Source: Salticus scenicus (Eukaryota; Arthropoda; Arachnida; Araneae; Salticidae). Taken from it: DNA of 64,000 bases. Under the pieces are notes generated by a model, which saw only the letters and a list, made by a program, of their open reading frames with translations, searched no databases and was not told where the DNA came from. The stretch is from NCBI GenBank assembly GCA_963930645.1, contig OZ005650.1:63120718-63184717 (forward strand). Direction: 5' to 3'. Every line of letters starts with the position of its first letter. Within the stretch, counting starts at the first letter, position 1. Both the position numbers and the translations under genes were made by a program. Positions 12,262 through 22,776 of this stretch are shown here, one piece after another.

Positions 12262-12888
12262 TAATGAGGTGAAATTGCAAAAACACATTCAAGAAAATTT
12301 GTATAAAAATATAAAACAAAGAAAAAATATTTTTATTTATTTATTCTTTTTTTCTGTTAACCCTTTAACATTAATTGGTTTCACACTGAAAACAAATATT
12401 TACCATTTTGTATGCAGTAATTTTTAAACACCTTTTCCTTGTTTTAATGGATTCTTAACTTTCCCCCTTCTCTATTCGTTAGGTATCCTAAAAACACTTG
12501 TTTATAATAATACATCCCGAAGATGTCCATAGGATGTCTTTTCATCTACCGAACATACAGAAGATGTCATTTGGTGAAGATGTGCTGTTAGGGATCAGCC
12601 TCACCCTGAAATTTGTTGCTGTAATGATGTACTCGTGTTTAGTTTTTGTTTTTTCTTCGCCGGATGAAGGGCCGTGCTTTTATTTTAATCTGAAATAACT
12701 GTTGCAAGCTTTTTGAAATTTATAGTATTTACTTACAAAGTTATTTATTAAATTGATTATTACTTGAATTTAATCAGGCTAACGTATAGATGATTCAAAG
12801 CAAAAGTTTTTCGAAAATCAAAAATGCTAATTTTTTATTTTTTCTGTTTATGTATTTAGGAACAGCTATATGTCTCATAACCCTTTTT
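12262..12888. other. AT-rich spacer, no gene seen
   Basis: Non-repetitive sequence between a type B and a type A element. A short open frame at 12498-12698 has no recognisable domain and no coding signature. Confidence 0.5.
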
Positions 12889-13468
12889 ACTTTCTCTTAT
12901 CCATAGGGTCGAGAAAGTATTGCTTTAGGGTCAAATTTTCGAACGTGAGTTTTTGTTATATTTACATGTTCTGAGGTCCCCTGAATACGAAAATCATTTT
13001 TTTAGCAAATGGTCTGTGTGTCTGTTATCAGCATATCTCAAGAACAAATAGTAGCAGAAATTCCAAACTCGGTATTATAAATGTGTATCATATAGGAATG
13101 CTACAGTAAGCTTTTCGTTGAGATGAAGCAAATGGTTCGTGTACAGGGACAATCAAAAGTATTCAAATACATTACGTCTATGGGGGAAATTGCAGGGAAG
13201 TAGAGTTTAACATCTATAGACTGCACTAAACCAAATGAAACGAATATATATTTTTTGTAATAGAGATAGTCAACTGGGAAGATTTTTTTGTGTATGTAGG
13301 AGCCTTGCCCCCCCCCCCCCCCCCCGGGGGGGGGAAGTTCCCTCTCGAGAGAAGTAAATTTTCATGATGGGTATCTTTCAAAAGAGCTCGCCAATGCCTT
13401 TAAAACGAATGGTTGAACCATCGATCTGCGATAATTTAAAATAAAGTTATGGATTTTTTTCATTTTTA

Positions 13469-13503
<35 letters not shown>

Positions 13504-13885
13504 TAATATTGAGAATAAATTAAACTTTTTTTTGGATATTTAGTGTTGTACAACTTCTCTAATATGGAAATCGTATGCATTATCATAAAAGATAATTTGT
13601 TTAAAAATAATTTTAATAAATTATTTTTTAAAAACAGAATAATTTTTTAATAACCGAATTAAATTCTATATAAATGTAGGTGCGTTAATGAAACGGGGGG
13701 TTGAGGGGGCGGTAGCCCCCCTCACACAGAACTAATTATCATATAAAACTCTTCCGAAGCCTAATTTGAATTGTTTAACATAGGTTTACATAACAGTACT
13801 CGTTATCTTACCTCTTAATCTCCAACCTGTATTTATCGATTTATATTTCAGGGTAAGAGAAAGTGGTGTGAGTGACACACCAGAT
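12889..13885 (+). mobile_element. Hairpin-end element type A, full length (reference copy)
   Basis: The left end is a hairpin: ACTTTCTC (12889-12896) and GAGAAAGT (12911-12918) around CTTATCC/GGGT. The right end has the single complementary arm GGGTAAGAGAAAGT at 13851-13864, followed by a second hairpin GGTGTG-AGTGA-CACACC (about 13865-13882) and AGAT. So the outer arms form terminal inverted repeats of about 13 bp. The body holds a TGTGTGTCTG run, 'atctcaagaacaaatag', 'cgtgtacagggac', a C18G9 block, poly-A, and a G-run hairpin near 13700. There is no transposase frame, so it would need a partner in trans. Confidence 0.7.
13308..13334. repeat. C18-G9 homopolymer palindrome
   Basis: Eighteen C residues are followed directly by nine G residues inside the type A element. 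The other copy (about 17005-17030) has the same place filled by shorter G and C blocks. The run can fold on itself and is a likely sequencing or assembly weak point. Confidence 0.85.
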
Positions 13886-14040
13886 TATTTAAATTAGTTT
13901 AGCAATTTTCAAAGGAACAAAAAGGAAGGAACGTTAGAGGGTTACATACCTGCTTAAAAGGTCCACAAAGTTTAAAATTTATTGCATACAATTCTAATTT
14001 TATCTTACACAATCTCGCTAAAATATATCAAGATTTATTA

Positions 14041-15366
14041 GTTCCCCATCATACTATAGGTATGGGGAACTTAGGTAATCGTGAAAATTTTCGACCTCGG
14101 TTTTTTGACTTTTCTACATGTTTTCAGGTGTGAGGAATCCGAAAATGACAAAATTTCTATGGTGTCTGTCTGTAGGGTGTCTGTTAGTCTGTTAGTGTGT
14201 TAGTGGGTCAGTCCGTTAGTTTGTTAGTCTGTGTACACGATATCTCAAGAACAAATTGTCGCAGAGAGGTCAGATCAGTTTTAAAATATTACTTTCAACA
14301 CTGGCAAGAACCCTATTCATTTGCAACATTTGAATTTAAAAACTTCGTAAGTTATTAGAAATTTACGATTTTCTTAACATGGGAGAATAGGACAAAAATT
14401 CACTTAAACGTGCATTAAATGAAAACTTTTTACTGTAAAAATGTCAGACCAGTTTTAAAATATCCGTTTTAATGCCGGAATGAACATCAGTAACTATAAA
14501 TATGCTACTTTGAAAATTTCGCAAGTTACTGGAAATTTACAAATTTCTTTACATGGCAGTATAGGGCAAAATTTCACATAAACGTCAATTTTGACAGATA
14601 TTTTCATCATAAAGATGTCAGACTACTTTTGAAATATTATTTAGGACACTGGCATGAATATTAATGACTATGAATTTTCCAATATAAATATTTCGTAAGT
14701 TATTGGAAATTTACGAATTTCTTAACGTGTCAGAATAGAGCAAAATTTCACATAAACGTCAATCTTGAAGGATATTTTCATCGTAAAGATGTCAAACCAC
14801 TTTCGAAATATTATTTAGAATACTGGCATGAATATCATAGACTATGATTTTTCCAATTTAAAAAAATTCGTAAGTTATTTGGAATTTACGATTTACTTAA
14901 CATGTCAGAATAAGGCAAAATTGAGCATAAACTTCCATTTTGAGGATCCTAAATACATTAGACAACTTCAAATTTAAGTTTATGATATTTGTTTGAACAT
15001 GATTCAATACAAATATTCTACTAGGAAAATTTCGTAAATTATTCGTACTTTACGATTTTATCAACATAGCGAAATTGTAAATTTTTCATATAAATATGAA
15101 TTTTGAGGTTTATTGCATTGGAAATAGTAGCATGAAAACTAAACAACAGAATTGACCCTGATAAAATAAATTAATAAATTAGAATAAGATAATTATATCG
15201 AAGTGAACGGTGGATAGCCTATTAGGCGGGGATTTCATGCTGTCACTGTATCAAGCTTTGGTCAAATTCATTTCTTTTAACATGATTATAATATGTCTCG
15301 CACTAGAAATTTGTGAGAACATAAATATGATGGGGAACTGAGCAGAGTCCACCTATGCCAACTAGT
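14041..15366 (+). mobile_element. Hairpin-end element type D with internal tandem repeat
   Basis: The left end is a hairpin: GTTCCCCATC at 14041-14050 pairs with TATGGGGAAC at 14061-14070. The right end carries the single arm ATGATGGGGAACT near 15328-15339, then a tail finishing in ACTAGT. After the left end come runs of 'gtctgttagt' and 'atatctcaagaacaaatt'. The middle (about 14300-15110) is a four- to five-fold degenerate tandem of about 180 bp with 'cgtaagttattggaaatttacga' variants. No coding frame is seen. Ends and internal phrase match types A-C in design but not in sequence. Confidence 0.6.
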
Positions 15367-15779
15367 TTACTTTTATATTTCGTCAGCGTTTAGTGAGAAA
15401 TAAAGTGCAGCCTATTCTCATTACAAAGCGTTACTTTCAATTATTTTTCTTAGTCAATTTTATTATTAATGTCCTTAAAGAATATTTTTATTTTGTTTTA
15501 TACTCATAAGAGGAAAGTATGGATTCTTAAAAATTTTCAACTTATGGTTTTCGAAATATTTACACGTTTTGAGATATTCGGAACATGATTTATTTGTTCT
15601 TAGAAAACATATGCCTGTCTATGTGTCTGTCTTTTGTAAGTATATGCCTGTCTTTTTGTGAGACAAAATTCTGTGGCAGCTCTAAATCAAAAACTAATGC
15701 ACACAATTTCAATAAAAAATGTTTTATTGAATCTTAAAATAAATTTGTGTTTGAAAAGTTTTGGTGCATATTGTTCAAC

Positions 15780-15790
15780 AGGTGGCGCTG
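15780..15790 (+). promoter_or_regulatory. CTCF-like core AGGTGGCGCTG in a type B element
   Basis: The surrounding 'gttcaacaggtggcgctgtt' is nearly the same in other type B copies, and the core resembles the fly-type CTCF motif. Confidence 0.45.
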
Positions 15791-16088
15791 TTAAAAAGTC
15801 ATTCAATCTAGTGTTATTAGACCAGGATGAAATTTTAATATACATATAACATCGTTTCCATCTTGGGAAGATGTGATCCAAGGAGTTGACATCCGTTGAC
15901 TTACTTTTCTCTGTTAATGATATGTAATCTGTCTAAATGTAATTTATTTATTTATTTATTTATTTATTTTATTTCATTTTTTATTTAATTTTATTTTCTT
16001 TCGTTCTTTATTTTTTTTTATCATTTTAAGCTTTCCTCAAAACAATCTTAAGTACAACTTTCGATGTATCTCCTATTAATAAATTAAA

Positions 16089-16118
16089 CTACGGTCTTCT
16101 GCTTTAGCAGGACCGTAG
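16089..16118. repeat. Strong isolated hairpin
   Basis: CTACGGTC at 16089-16096 pairs with GACCGTAG at 16111-16118, and CTGCT pairs with AGCAG inside. It is perfect in 13 bp of stem with a two-base bulge. It is not part of the other type B copies and may be the end of another small element. Confidence 0.7.
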
Positions 16119-16451
16119 ACAAATTTTTTCGCCTGTGGGAACAAAAATCCCTATAACCACGCGGTTTGGGACCCACAGTGAGAGACCAATGTAACCAATG
16201 TGATCCAAGGAATGTAAATTTTCAATGTGAATATTTTTCAGAAAAACTCTTTAATATTTTTAAAACGGGTATATGAACCATTTTTCTAAAGTAAATTGAA
16301 AAAAAGTTCCTTTTTTTCTTTCTTTCTTTTTTTTTTTTTTAATCTTAAAAGTATGCATTTCCTATGATGTCATCTGTAGAGTCATCACAAAATTGACTTT
16401 ATTTTAATATTTAAGGGTATACTTTTATCGGATAAAAATTATCAGCGTTCA

Positions 16452-16570
16452 CACTGTAAAAAGAAAAAGAAAAAAAATTCTAAAACTGGTAAATAGGTAA
16501 AAATTTGTAAGATATTTGGGTAAAGCAATGTTCCAAATTGGAAAGTTCTGTTTATAACCCAAAAGGGGTC
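16452..16570 (+). mobile_element. Small CACTG-ended MITE, copy 1
   Basis: It begins CACTGTAAAAAG and carries 'gtaagatatttgggtaaag', 'ttccaaattggaaagttc' and 'tgtttataacccaaa'. The same text occurs reversed at 17541-17702. It is probably a truncated MITE of about 150 bp. Confidence 0.55.
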
Positions 16571-16707
16571 AGAAAATCTATCTATTATGAATTTACAAAC
16601 TTGTTATGTATGGTTCACTATATTATTTTATATTTTTGTCCATAATAAATAAAGACGTTGTAAAAAATATTGTATCACTCACCTCTTATAAAAAAAAATA
16701 ATAATAA

Positions 16708-17467
16708 TCTGGTGTGTCACTCACACGACTTTCTCTTACCCTGAAATTTAATACTATAAATACAGGTTGCAGATTAAAAGGTAAGATAACGAGTACTGTT
16801 ATGTAAACCTGTGTTAAACAATTCATATTAGGCTTCTGAAGAGTTTTATATGATAATTAGTTCTGGGTTATTTTTCGTTAAAAGTTAAAAAAAAATCGAT
16901 AACTTTGTTTTAAATTATCGCAGATCGATGGTTCAACCATTCTTTTAAAGGTATTGGCGAGCTCTTTTGAAAGATACCCATCATGAAAATTTACTCCCCT
17001 CGAGGGGGGACTTCCCCCCAGGGGGGAGGCAAAGCTCCTACATGCACAATTTTTTTTCCCAGTTAACTATCTCTATTACAAAAAATATATATTCGTTTCA
17101 TTTGGTTTAGTGCAGTCTATAGACGTTAAACTCTACTTACCTGCAATTTCCCCCTTAGACGTAATGTATTAGAATTCTCTTGATTGTCCCTGTACACGAA
17201 CCATTTGCCTGATCTTAACGAAAAGCTTACTGTAGCATCCCTATATGATACACATTTAGAATACCAAGTTTGAACTTTCTGCCATAATTTGTTTTTGAGG
17301 TATGCTGATAACAGACAGACACACACTCACACAGACATACAGACCATTTGCTAAAAACACGATTTTTGTATTCAGGGGACCTCAAAACGTGTAAATATAA
17401 CAAAATTTCGCTTTCGAAAATTTGACCCAAAAACAATACTTTCTCTACCTTATGGGTTAGAGCAAGT
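16708..17467 (-). mobile_element. Hairpin-end element type A, full length
   Basis: On the minus strand, the left hairpin is at plus-strand 17438-17467 (ACTTTCTC..TACCTTATGGGTTAGAGCAAGT). The right end is at 16708-16741: hairpin GGTGTGTCACTCACACGACT and arm TTCTCTTACCC. The body matches 12889-13885 phrase by phrase, including 'gatgggtatctttcaaaag' and 'aacagtactcgttatcttacc', but lacks its long homopolymers, giving about 760 bp. It has no reading frame. Both sides are bordered by inverted copies of the small CACTG MITE. Confidence 0.7.
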
Positions 17468-17540
17468 AAAAAAAAAAAAATCTAACATGCGTAGATGATC
17501 TAAACGAAATGTAAACATTTTGTATGCATACGTATGTACA

Positions 17541-17702
17541 CACTGAAAAAAAAAAAAAAAAAAACAATTCTATCCAAAATTGGTCTCGTATCCAATTTAG
17601 GTTGAAATTTTGGGTTATAAACAGAACTTTCCAATTTGGAACATTTCTTTACCCAAATATCTTACAGATTTGTACCTATTTTAGAATGTTTTTTTTTTTT
17701 TA
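17541..17702 (-). mobile_element. Small CACTG-ended MITE, copy 2
   Basis: It begins CACTGAAAAA and continues with a poly-A run, 'tctatccaaaattggtctcg', then the reverse complement of the block at 16452-16570 ('gggttataaacagaacttt', 'atttctttacccaaatat'). It lies just outside the left end of the type A element. Confidence 0.55.
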
Positions 17703-18578
17703 ATGCGCACCATTGAAAATAATATTAATAAATAATTTGCATTGTGTGAATTTGTATAGCAAATAAATAATTTGCACTGCATGAATTTGTACTATTATTG
17801 TTATTATTATTATTATATATATATATATAAAAGTGAGTGAGTGAGTTTCTTGTAGCATTTGCGATACGCTGTGGAGGGGGGGGGGATAGAGAGAGAGAAG
17901 GAGACAAGAAAGTTTAAAATTTTGTGATGGCTGCAACATACTCGTTTACTAACGTGTTTGAAATACAAATTAAAATAGTTTAAAATTCGAATGCATTATA
18001 TCGCAGAAAAGGGATGTTAAGAGGTAAAGGTTAAAAATAAATACTTATAATAACTTATTGTTTCGTGGATTTGTATTTGGGGAATTTTTGGTAAGTTGCA
18101 AAAATTACAAAATAAATAAAAACCCTGCCTAACATAAATTAAAACATTAAGCATAAGGGAGAAAAATAGCACATAGCAGAATATTCATTTCTGTTGATAA
18201 GAGAAACATCATAATAGGATGGAATCAGAATTTCATCAGTGATATTGTAAAACGGTGAATCGTTTCAATTAAATAATAATAATAATAAATAAAATAATAA
18301 TAATAATAATAATAACTGTAATTTCTTCAATAAATTGAAAATTTCTTAGGATTGTTTACTAAGGGTAATTTGTTTTAATTAAAAATGAAATGAAAACACA
18401 AATTTCTTTTGTATAAATAAATTAATGAATGAGAAATAATAGATAAAAATATTTTTTTTTTTTCTAAATTTGTTCTAAAATGAATATATGAATATTGTAA
18501 CAACACATATTATCTTATATTGAGCCAATTAAAATTTATAATAAGTCTCTAGAAGTACGGATTTTTTTTTTTCAGTAA

Positions 18579-18643
<65 letters not shown>

Positions 18644-18699
18644 CGAAAAGATTTTAAAGTTTAATAATTTTTTTCAATAAAATTTTAATTAAAAATTAT
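17703..18699. other. AT-rich filler with microsatellites
   Basis: A direct repeat of 'aataatttgca..tgaatttgta' occurs at about 17733-17792. It also holds (TTA)n and (AT)n near 17793-17829, (TAA)n near 18270-18314 and (AT)n at 18586-18641. No gene is seen; open frames at 17700-17939 come from these repeats. Confidence 0.6.
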
Positions 18700-18986
18700 G
18701 AAAAATGGAATGACATCGACACCTGTTCAGCTATATATCCCAAAATATAATCGACGACCATTTAAATCAAGGTCCTACTAAATATCAAATTTGTCTAAAT
18801 TCCGTTCATTGGTTCACGAGATACAACGTTTACAAAATTTTAGTGATACACTCACACAGACAGAAAAACATATTCTGAAAAGGGTCGAATCGTGTTCATG
18901 ATATCTCAAAACGTGCAAATATGCTGAAAACATAAATAGAAATTTTTTGAGAATTCTAAACTTTCTTCCTATATGTAGAAGAAAGT
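18700..18986 (-). mobile_element. Hairpin-end element type B, left-end fragment
   Basis: The left hairpin is at 18960-18986 (ACTTTCTTCC-TATATGTA-GAAGAAAGT). The body on minus has 'tgcacgttttgagatatcat', a TGTCTGTGTGAG run and 'cgttgtatctcgtgaacca'. It stops about 290 bp in. Confidence 0.6.
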
Positions 18987-18993
18987 AAAAATA

Positions 18994-19520
18994 CTCTAGT
19001 GTGGCATCCACAATGCTTTCTCTTAATCTGCATTACTAAAGTGAGAGATTATTACATTGATGTAAGATAAAAAGTAGAGTAGTTGAAAATTTACGGTGTA
19101 CTTTAAAAATAACTTTAGAAAGAGTTTTATTTGACAGACATTTCTGCATCGGGAGGGCTACCACCTTTTCAACTCTCTCTTGCAACATTAAAGCTACATT
19201 AATAAAACATTTAAGGATGTTATGAAACTGAAGAAAGTCTGTACGAATTACTTAAAAAATTTTCTACTTCTTGTTAGTACGGAGGACTGTTAGTCTCAAT
19301 CTACGGATTTTTACGATAGTTGGGCATTTATCGAAAATATAATTGAATAATTTGAAAACGATGTTATAATTTGAAAAAAAAAATAATCTATTAGTCCTCT
19401 ACACTAAACTAGATTCTGCTTTTGCTAGAATTTCATCAAAATCCTTATTTATTTATTTATTTATTTTTTCGAAAGGAAAGAAAAAAAAATAATAATCAGT
19501 ATCGAAACAGTCAATATCGA

Positions 19521-19551
<31 letters not shown>

Positions 19552-19909
19552 GGGGGAAGGGTGAGAAGGTCAAAATGTTTACATTTTACGCCAAAGCCGT
19601 GCTGATCGTCTGCTTTTAATTTTGTTATTTTTTATACATAAAAATAAATATTCTGTTAAATTATTAAAACATTTTATTTCAAGTGAAAGAATTTTTTTCA
19701 AATGAATCGTGCAACGAAAAATAATATTTTTATTAATATCTGTTTTTAAATTATGTTGATAACAGACACACCATCGATACAGACGCAAAGACCAACCGCT
19801 AAAGGACTGTTTATCGTATTCAAAGACTTCAAAACGGATAATTAGGTCAAAAACATCATTTCGAAAATTCGACCTGAACTTTTTCTATTATATATAGGTA
19901 AGATAAAAT
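18994..19909 (-). mobile_element. Hairpin-end element type A/B-like, nearly complete
   Basis: The right-end hairpin (GTGTGGCATCCACA, 18999-19012) with arm GCTTTCTCTTAA lies only a few bases from the left hairpin of the neighbouring type B copy. The left end is the eroded hairpin near 19878-19909 (ACTTTTTCTATTATATATAGG). Its middle has 'ggaggactgttagtctcaat', also found in the copy near 48362. It contains a poly-T run of about 30 bases near 19519. The frame at 19579-19788 is not gene-like. Confidence 0.5.
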
Positions 19910-20108
19910 AAAAATTAAATTCCTCTTAATATCTATTTTTGAATTATGCTGGTGAAAAATACATAGACCAACTGCTAAAAGGTCTAACCTGCTGCCCGAT
20001 TATCGTATTCAAAGATCCTAGAAATGGATAATTATAGCAAAAACTCAGTTTTGAAAGTTTGATCTGAAAATGATATTTTCTATCATATATGGGTAAGAGA
20101 AACTAAAA
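19910..20108 (-). repeat. Duplicated left end of the preceding element
   Basis: About 190 bp repeats the left-end sequence just before it: 'aatatctatttttgaattatg', 'agaccaactgctaaa', 'cgtattcaaagatcc' and a terminal 'tatatgggtaagagaaact'. A second left end in tandem suggests local duplication. Confidence 0.5.
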
Positions 20109-20629
20109 ACTCAAGAAAATAATAATTTATGAAGTATTTTGCTGTATGAATATTTTAAACCTTGTAATGCTTTGTATAATTGCTTAATCATTGAGCCTGT
20201 CCACAATCCTCACATTATTCATCCACGTACTAATCAAGTGAAAGATTTTGTGTTAAAGGAAATATTTCCACGAACCATACAAGGAAACAGTATGTTTATA
20301 TTGATTTTATAAGGAGTGCTTTTGTATGAATGGATGTCGCTGTCTGCTTATCTCCCCACGCATATTAATCGATAAAATCGCATGTTTAAGTGTCTCATAT
20401 TAAGTTCCGTTGGAAGTTATTCTTATTACTTATTACATCCGTTCTAAATCTGTGATTCTGAAGTAAATGAATAAATTCCTGGCTCTGTATTGTATTGGTA
20501 TGAAAATGAATAGAATTTAGAAACAAATTAGAACAGATATTTATGATGTTTTTGTAATGATTATTGACTTTTTTTTTTATTTTATTATTATTATGTTAGA
20601 GAGCTTGACTAAAATTACTTTTTACTTCA
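20109..20629. other. Non-repetitive AT-rich sequence
   Basis: No gene or repeat family is recognised in this interval. Confidence 0.45.
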
Positions 20630-20960
20630 TTTTATATATATACGTAAGGAGAAAGTATTGGATTCGTGAAAATTATTGATCTATAGTTTTTGTTGAATTT
20701 ACACATTTTGAGATGTCCTGAACACAGTTTGACCCTATCGGAAAATATCTGTCTGTGTATTACTAAAATTTTGTGGGCTCTGTATCTTAAGAAACAATGT
20801 ATGGATTTATACAGAACATTATATATTATCTTTCATTCACGGAAATGGGCGCTGATTAGATTTTTGGCATATGTCGTTCAACAGATAGCACTGTTAGGAT
20901 GCAGTTTACCTTGTTTACGAAACGACTTTATCTCATCTTCTATAACGTACGTATAAGGTG
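20630..20960 (+). mobile_element. Hairpin-end element type B, left part
   Basis: An eroded left hairpin ('ttcattttatatatatacgtaaggagaaagt') is followed by 'tacacattttgagatgtcc', 'gaccctatcggaaaatatctgtctgtgt' broken into type B phrases, and a decayed CTCF-like site (acagatagcactgtt at 20881). An 88-codon open frame here is within the repeat and lacks any domain. The sequence runs towards an assembly gap. Confidence 0.55.
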
Positions 20961-21100
20961 CGCAAAACTTGATATGCGAGATATGGCCGTTATAAAAAAA
21001 AAAACTCCGCTGATTTAATTTAACTGCATATGGGTTGAAAAAGTGCCACCTTTTATACTACGATTTATCTACCAAAATACTGGTTGCGGCTAAATTTACG

Positions 21101-21300
21101 NNNNNNNNNNNNNNNNNNNNNNNNNNNNNNNNNNNNNNNNNNNNNNNNNNNNNNNNNNNNNNNNNNNNNNNNNNNNNNNNNNNNNNNNNNNNNNNNNNNN
21201 NNNNNNNNNNNNNNNNNNNNNNNNNNNNNNNNNNNNNNNNNNNNNNNNNNNNNNNNNNNNNNNNNNNNNNNNNNNNNNNNNNNNNNNNNNNNNNNNNNNN
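21101..21300. other. Assembly gap, 200 N
   Basis: Exactly 200 ambiguous bases, so the size is probably arbitrary. The flanks carry two similar copies of type B sequence. Confidence 0.98.
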
Positions 21301-21379
21301 TTGTCACCCACTTTTAAAAGTAAATTTTTATTATTTTATTTTATGCCGTCTTATTCTTGTGTTGAAAAATAATTTATAT

Positions 21380-21476
21380 GATAGTATCATTTTTGGTATA
21401 TGTCGTTCAACAGATGGCTCTGTTATGCTGCAATTTACCTTGTATACGAAACGACTTTATCTCATATTCTATAACA
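21380..21476 (+). mobile_element. Second copy of type B segment after the gap
   Basis: 'tatgtcgttcaacagatggc' and 'cgaaacgactttatctca' repeat the sequence at about 20870-20950. It is a tandem or alternative-haplotype copy. It ends at the SINE insertion. Confidence 0.55.
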
Positions 21477-21483
21477 TATAAGT

Positions 21484-21692
21484 ACCACCCAAATGGAGTG
21501 GTGGTTAGCGTCTCTGACTTCTACACGGTTGGGCCTGGGTTCGAATCCCGGATAAGGCATGGATGGATGTGTTGTCCCTGTTAGGGGTAGCGATGACCGC
21601 CCATTGGGTGCTCCTTCACAAATGGTCATCATTTCGGCGACCTCTCGGCCAATGCTTGGGGCGTATGCGCCGCGCCATTAGAAAAATAAAAG
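21484..21692 (+). mobile_element. tRNA-derived SINE with intact target-site duplication
   Basis: The head is tRNA-like: a TGGAGTGGTGGTTAGCG A-box region and a perfect B box GGTTCGAATCC at 21538-21548, with tRNA-type spacing. A non-tRNA body follows ('gatggatgtgttgtcc', 'tgaccgcccattgggtgc', 'cgcgccattag') and then an A-rich tail. The 7-bp duplication TATAAGT flanks it at 21477-21483 and 21693-21699. SINEs use RNA polymerase III promoters and LINE enzymes for copying. The GC content contrasts sharply with its surroundings. The head could transcribe, but it is not a functional tRNA gene because the acceptor stem does not close. Confidence 0.8.
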
Positions 21693-21725
21693 TATAAGTG
21701 TGTTATTATCATTAGGTTTATTGTT

Positions 21726-22544
21726 AAAAATGTAACAACGGGAATTTTGACCCATAAATGTAACGGATTTGAATTATTTTATGTGCTATTGTACGCGGAC
21801 CCTTTATCCGATCGCACTAAAAATTTTTCAAGCAATATTGTCATAAGCACAAATTTAGAATTCCAAATTTTGACTTCCTGGTAATATCTATATTTGAATT
21901 ATTCTGATAATAGACACACAAAACAACAACTAAAAACCTCATTTTTGGATTCATAGAAGATTCAGAAGGTTCAGAAATTGAACTGCAAAACATGTAACAA
22001 CGAGAATTTTGACCCATAAATGTAACGGATTTGAATTATTTTATGTGCTACTGTACATGGACCCTTTATCCGATCGCAATAAAAAATTTTCAAGCAATAT
22101 TGTCATAAGCACAAATTTAGAATTCCAAATTTTGACTTCCTGGTAATATCTATATTTGAATTATTCTGATAATAGACACACAAAACAACAACTAAAAACC
22201 TCATTTTTGGATTCATAGAAGATTCAGAAGGTTCAGAAATTGAACTGCAAAACATGTAACAACGAGAATTTTGACCCATAAATGTAACGGATTTGAATTA
22301 TTTTATGTGCTACTGTACATGGACCCTTTATCCGATCGCAATAAAAAATTTTCAAGCAATATTGTCATAAGCACAAATTTAGAATTCCAAATTTTGACTT
22401 CCTGGTAATATCTATATTTGAATTATTCTGATAATAGACACACAAAACAACAACTAAAAACCTCATTTTTGGATTCATAGAAGATTCAGAAGGTTCAGAA
22501 ATTGAACTGTAAAACAATACGTCCATATATGGGTAAGAGAAAGT
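21726..22544 (-). repeat. 262-bp tandem repeat, three units, ending in a type A left end
   Basis: The block starting CG[A/G]GAATTTTGACCC occurs at 21739, 22001 and 22263, an exact period of 262 bp. Units 2 and 3 differ at about one base before their ends; unit 1 differs at a few sites. Each contains type A phrases on the minus strand (TGTGTGTCTATTATC, 'ggtccatgtacagtag'). The array ends at 'tatatgggtaagagaaagt', the outer arm of a type A left end. The near-identity implies very recent amplification. Confidence 0.85.
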
Positions 22545-22745
22545 AAAAGTACTGATGTTTCCAGGTTTTTTGAGAATGTTTTTAAAATGGGGATTTAGGG
22601 CGTCCGTCCCGTTATTTTTCATACCATTAGTAAATCATGCATTTGAATTATGTATATATATATATAAGAATATCACATAAAAATGTATCTATAATAAATT
22701 TTTCTGCACAACATATTGACTACTTTTAAAATAAGTTAAAATGTC

Positions 22746-22776
<31 letters not shown>

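Larger units (their letters stand above)
15494..16390 (+). mobile_element. Hairpin-end element type B, decayed
   Basis: It starts with an eroded type B hairpin ('tactcataagaggaaagtatgg'), then 'tacacgttttgagatattcgg', repeated TGTCTGTC, and AGGTGGCGCTG at 15780. Farther on, 'acgggtatatgaacca' matches the region of other B copies near their right half. The interior is interrupted by a (TTTA)n tract near 15945-15970 and a separate hairpin at 16089-16118. Short open frames at 15658-15881 fall in this repeat and are not genes. Confidence 0.5.

Noticed and set aside
21035..21481. 148-codon frame across the gap
   Set aside because: Most of it is translated N; the rest is type B repeat.
21484..21560. 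A functional tRNA gene
   Set aside because: The A and B boxes are present but no acceptor stem closes and a SINE body follows.
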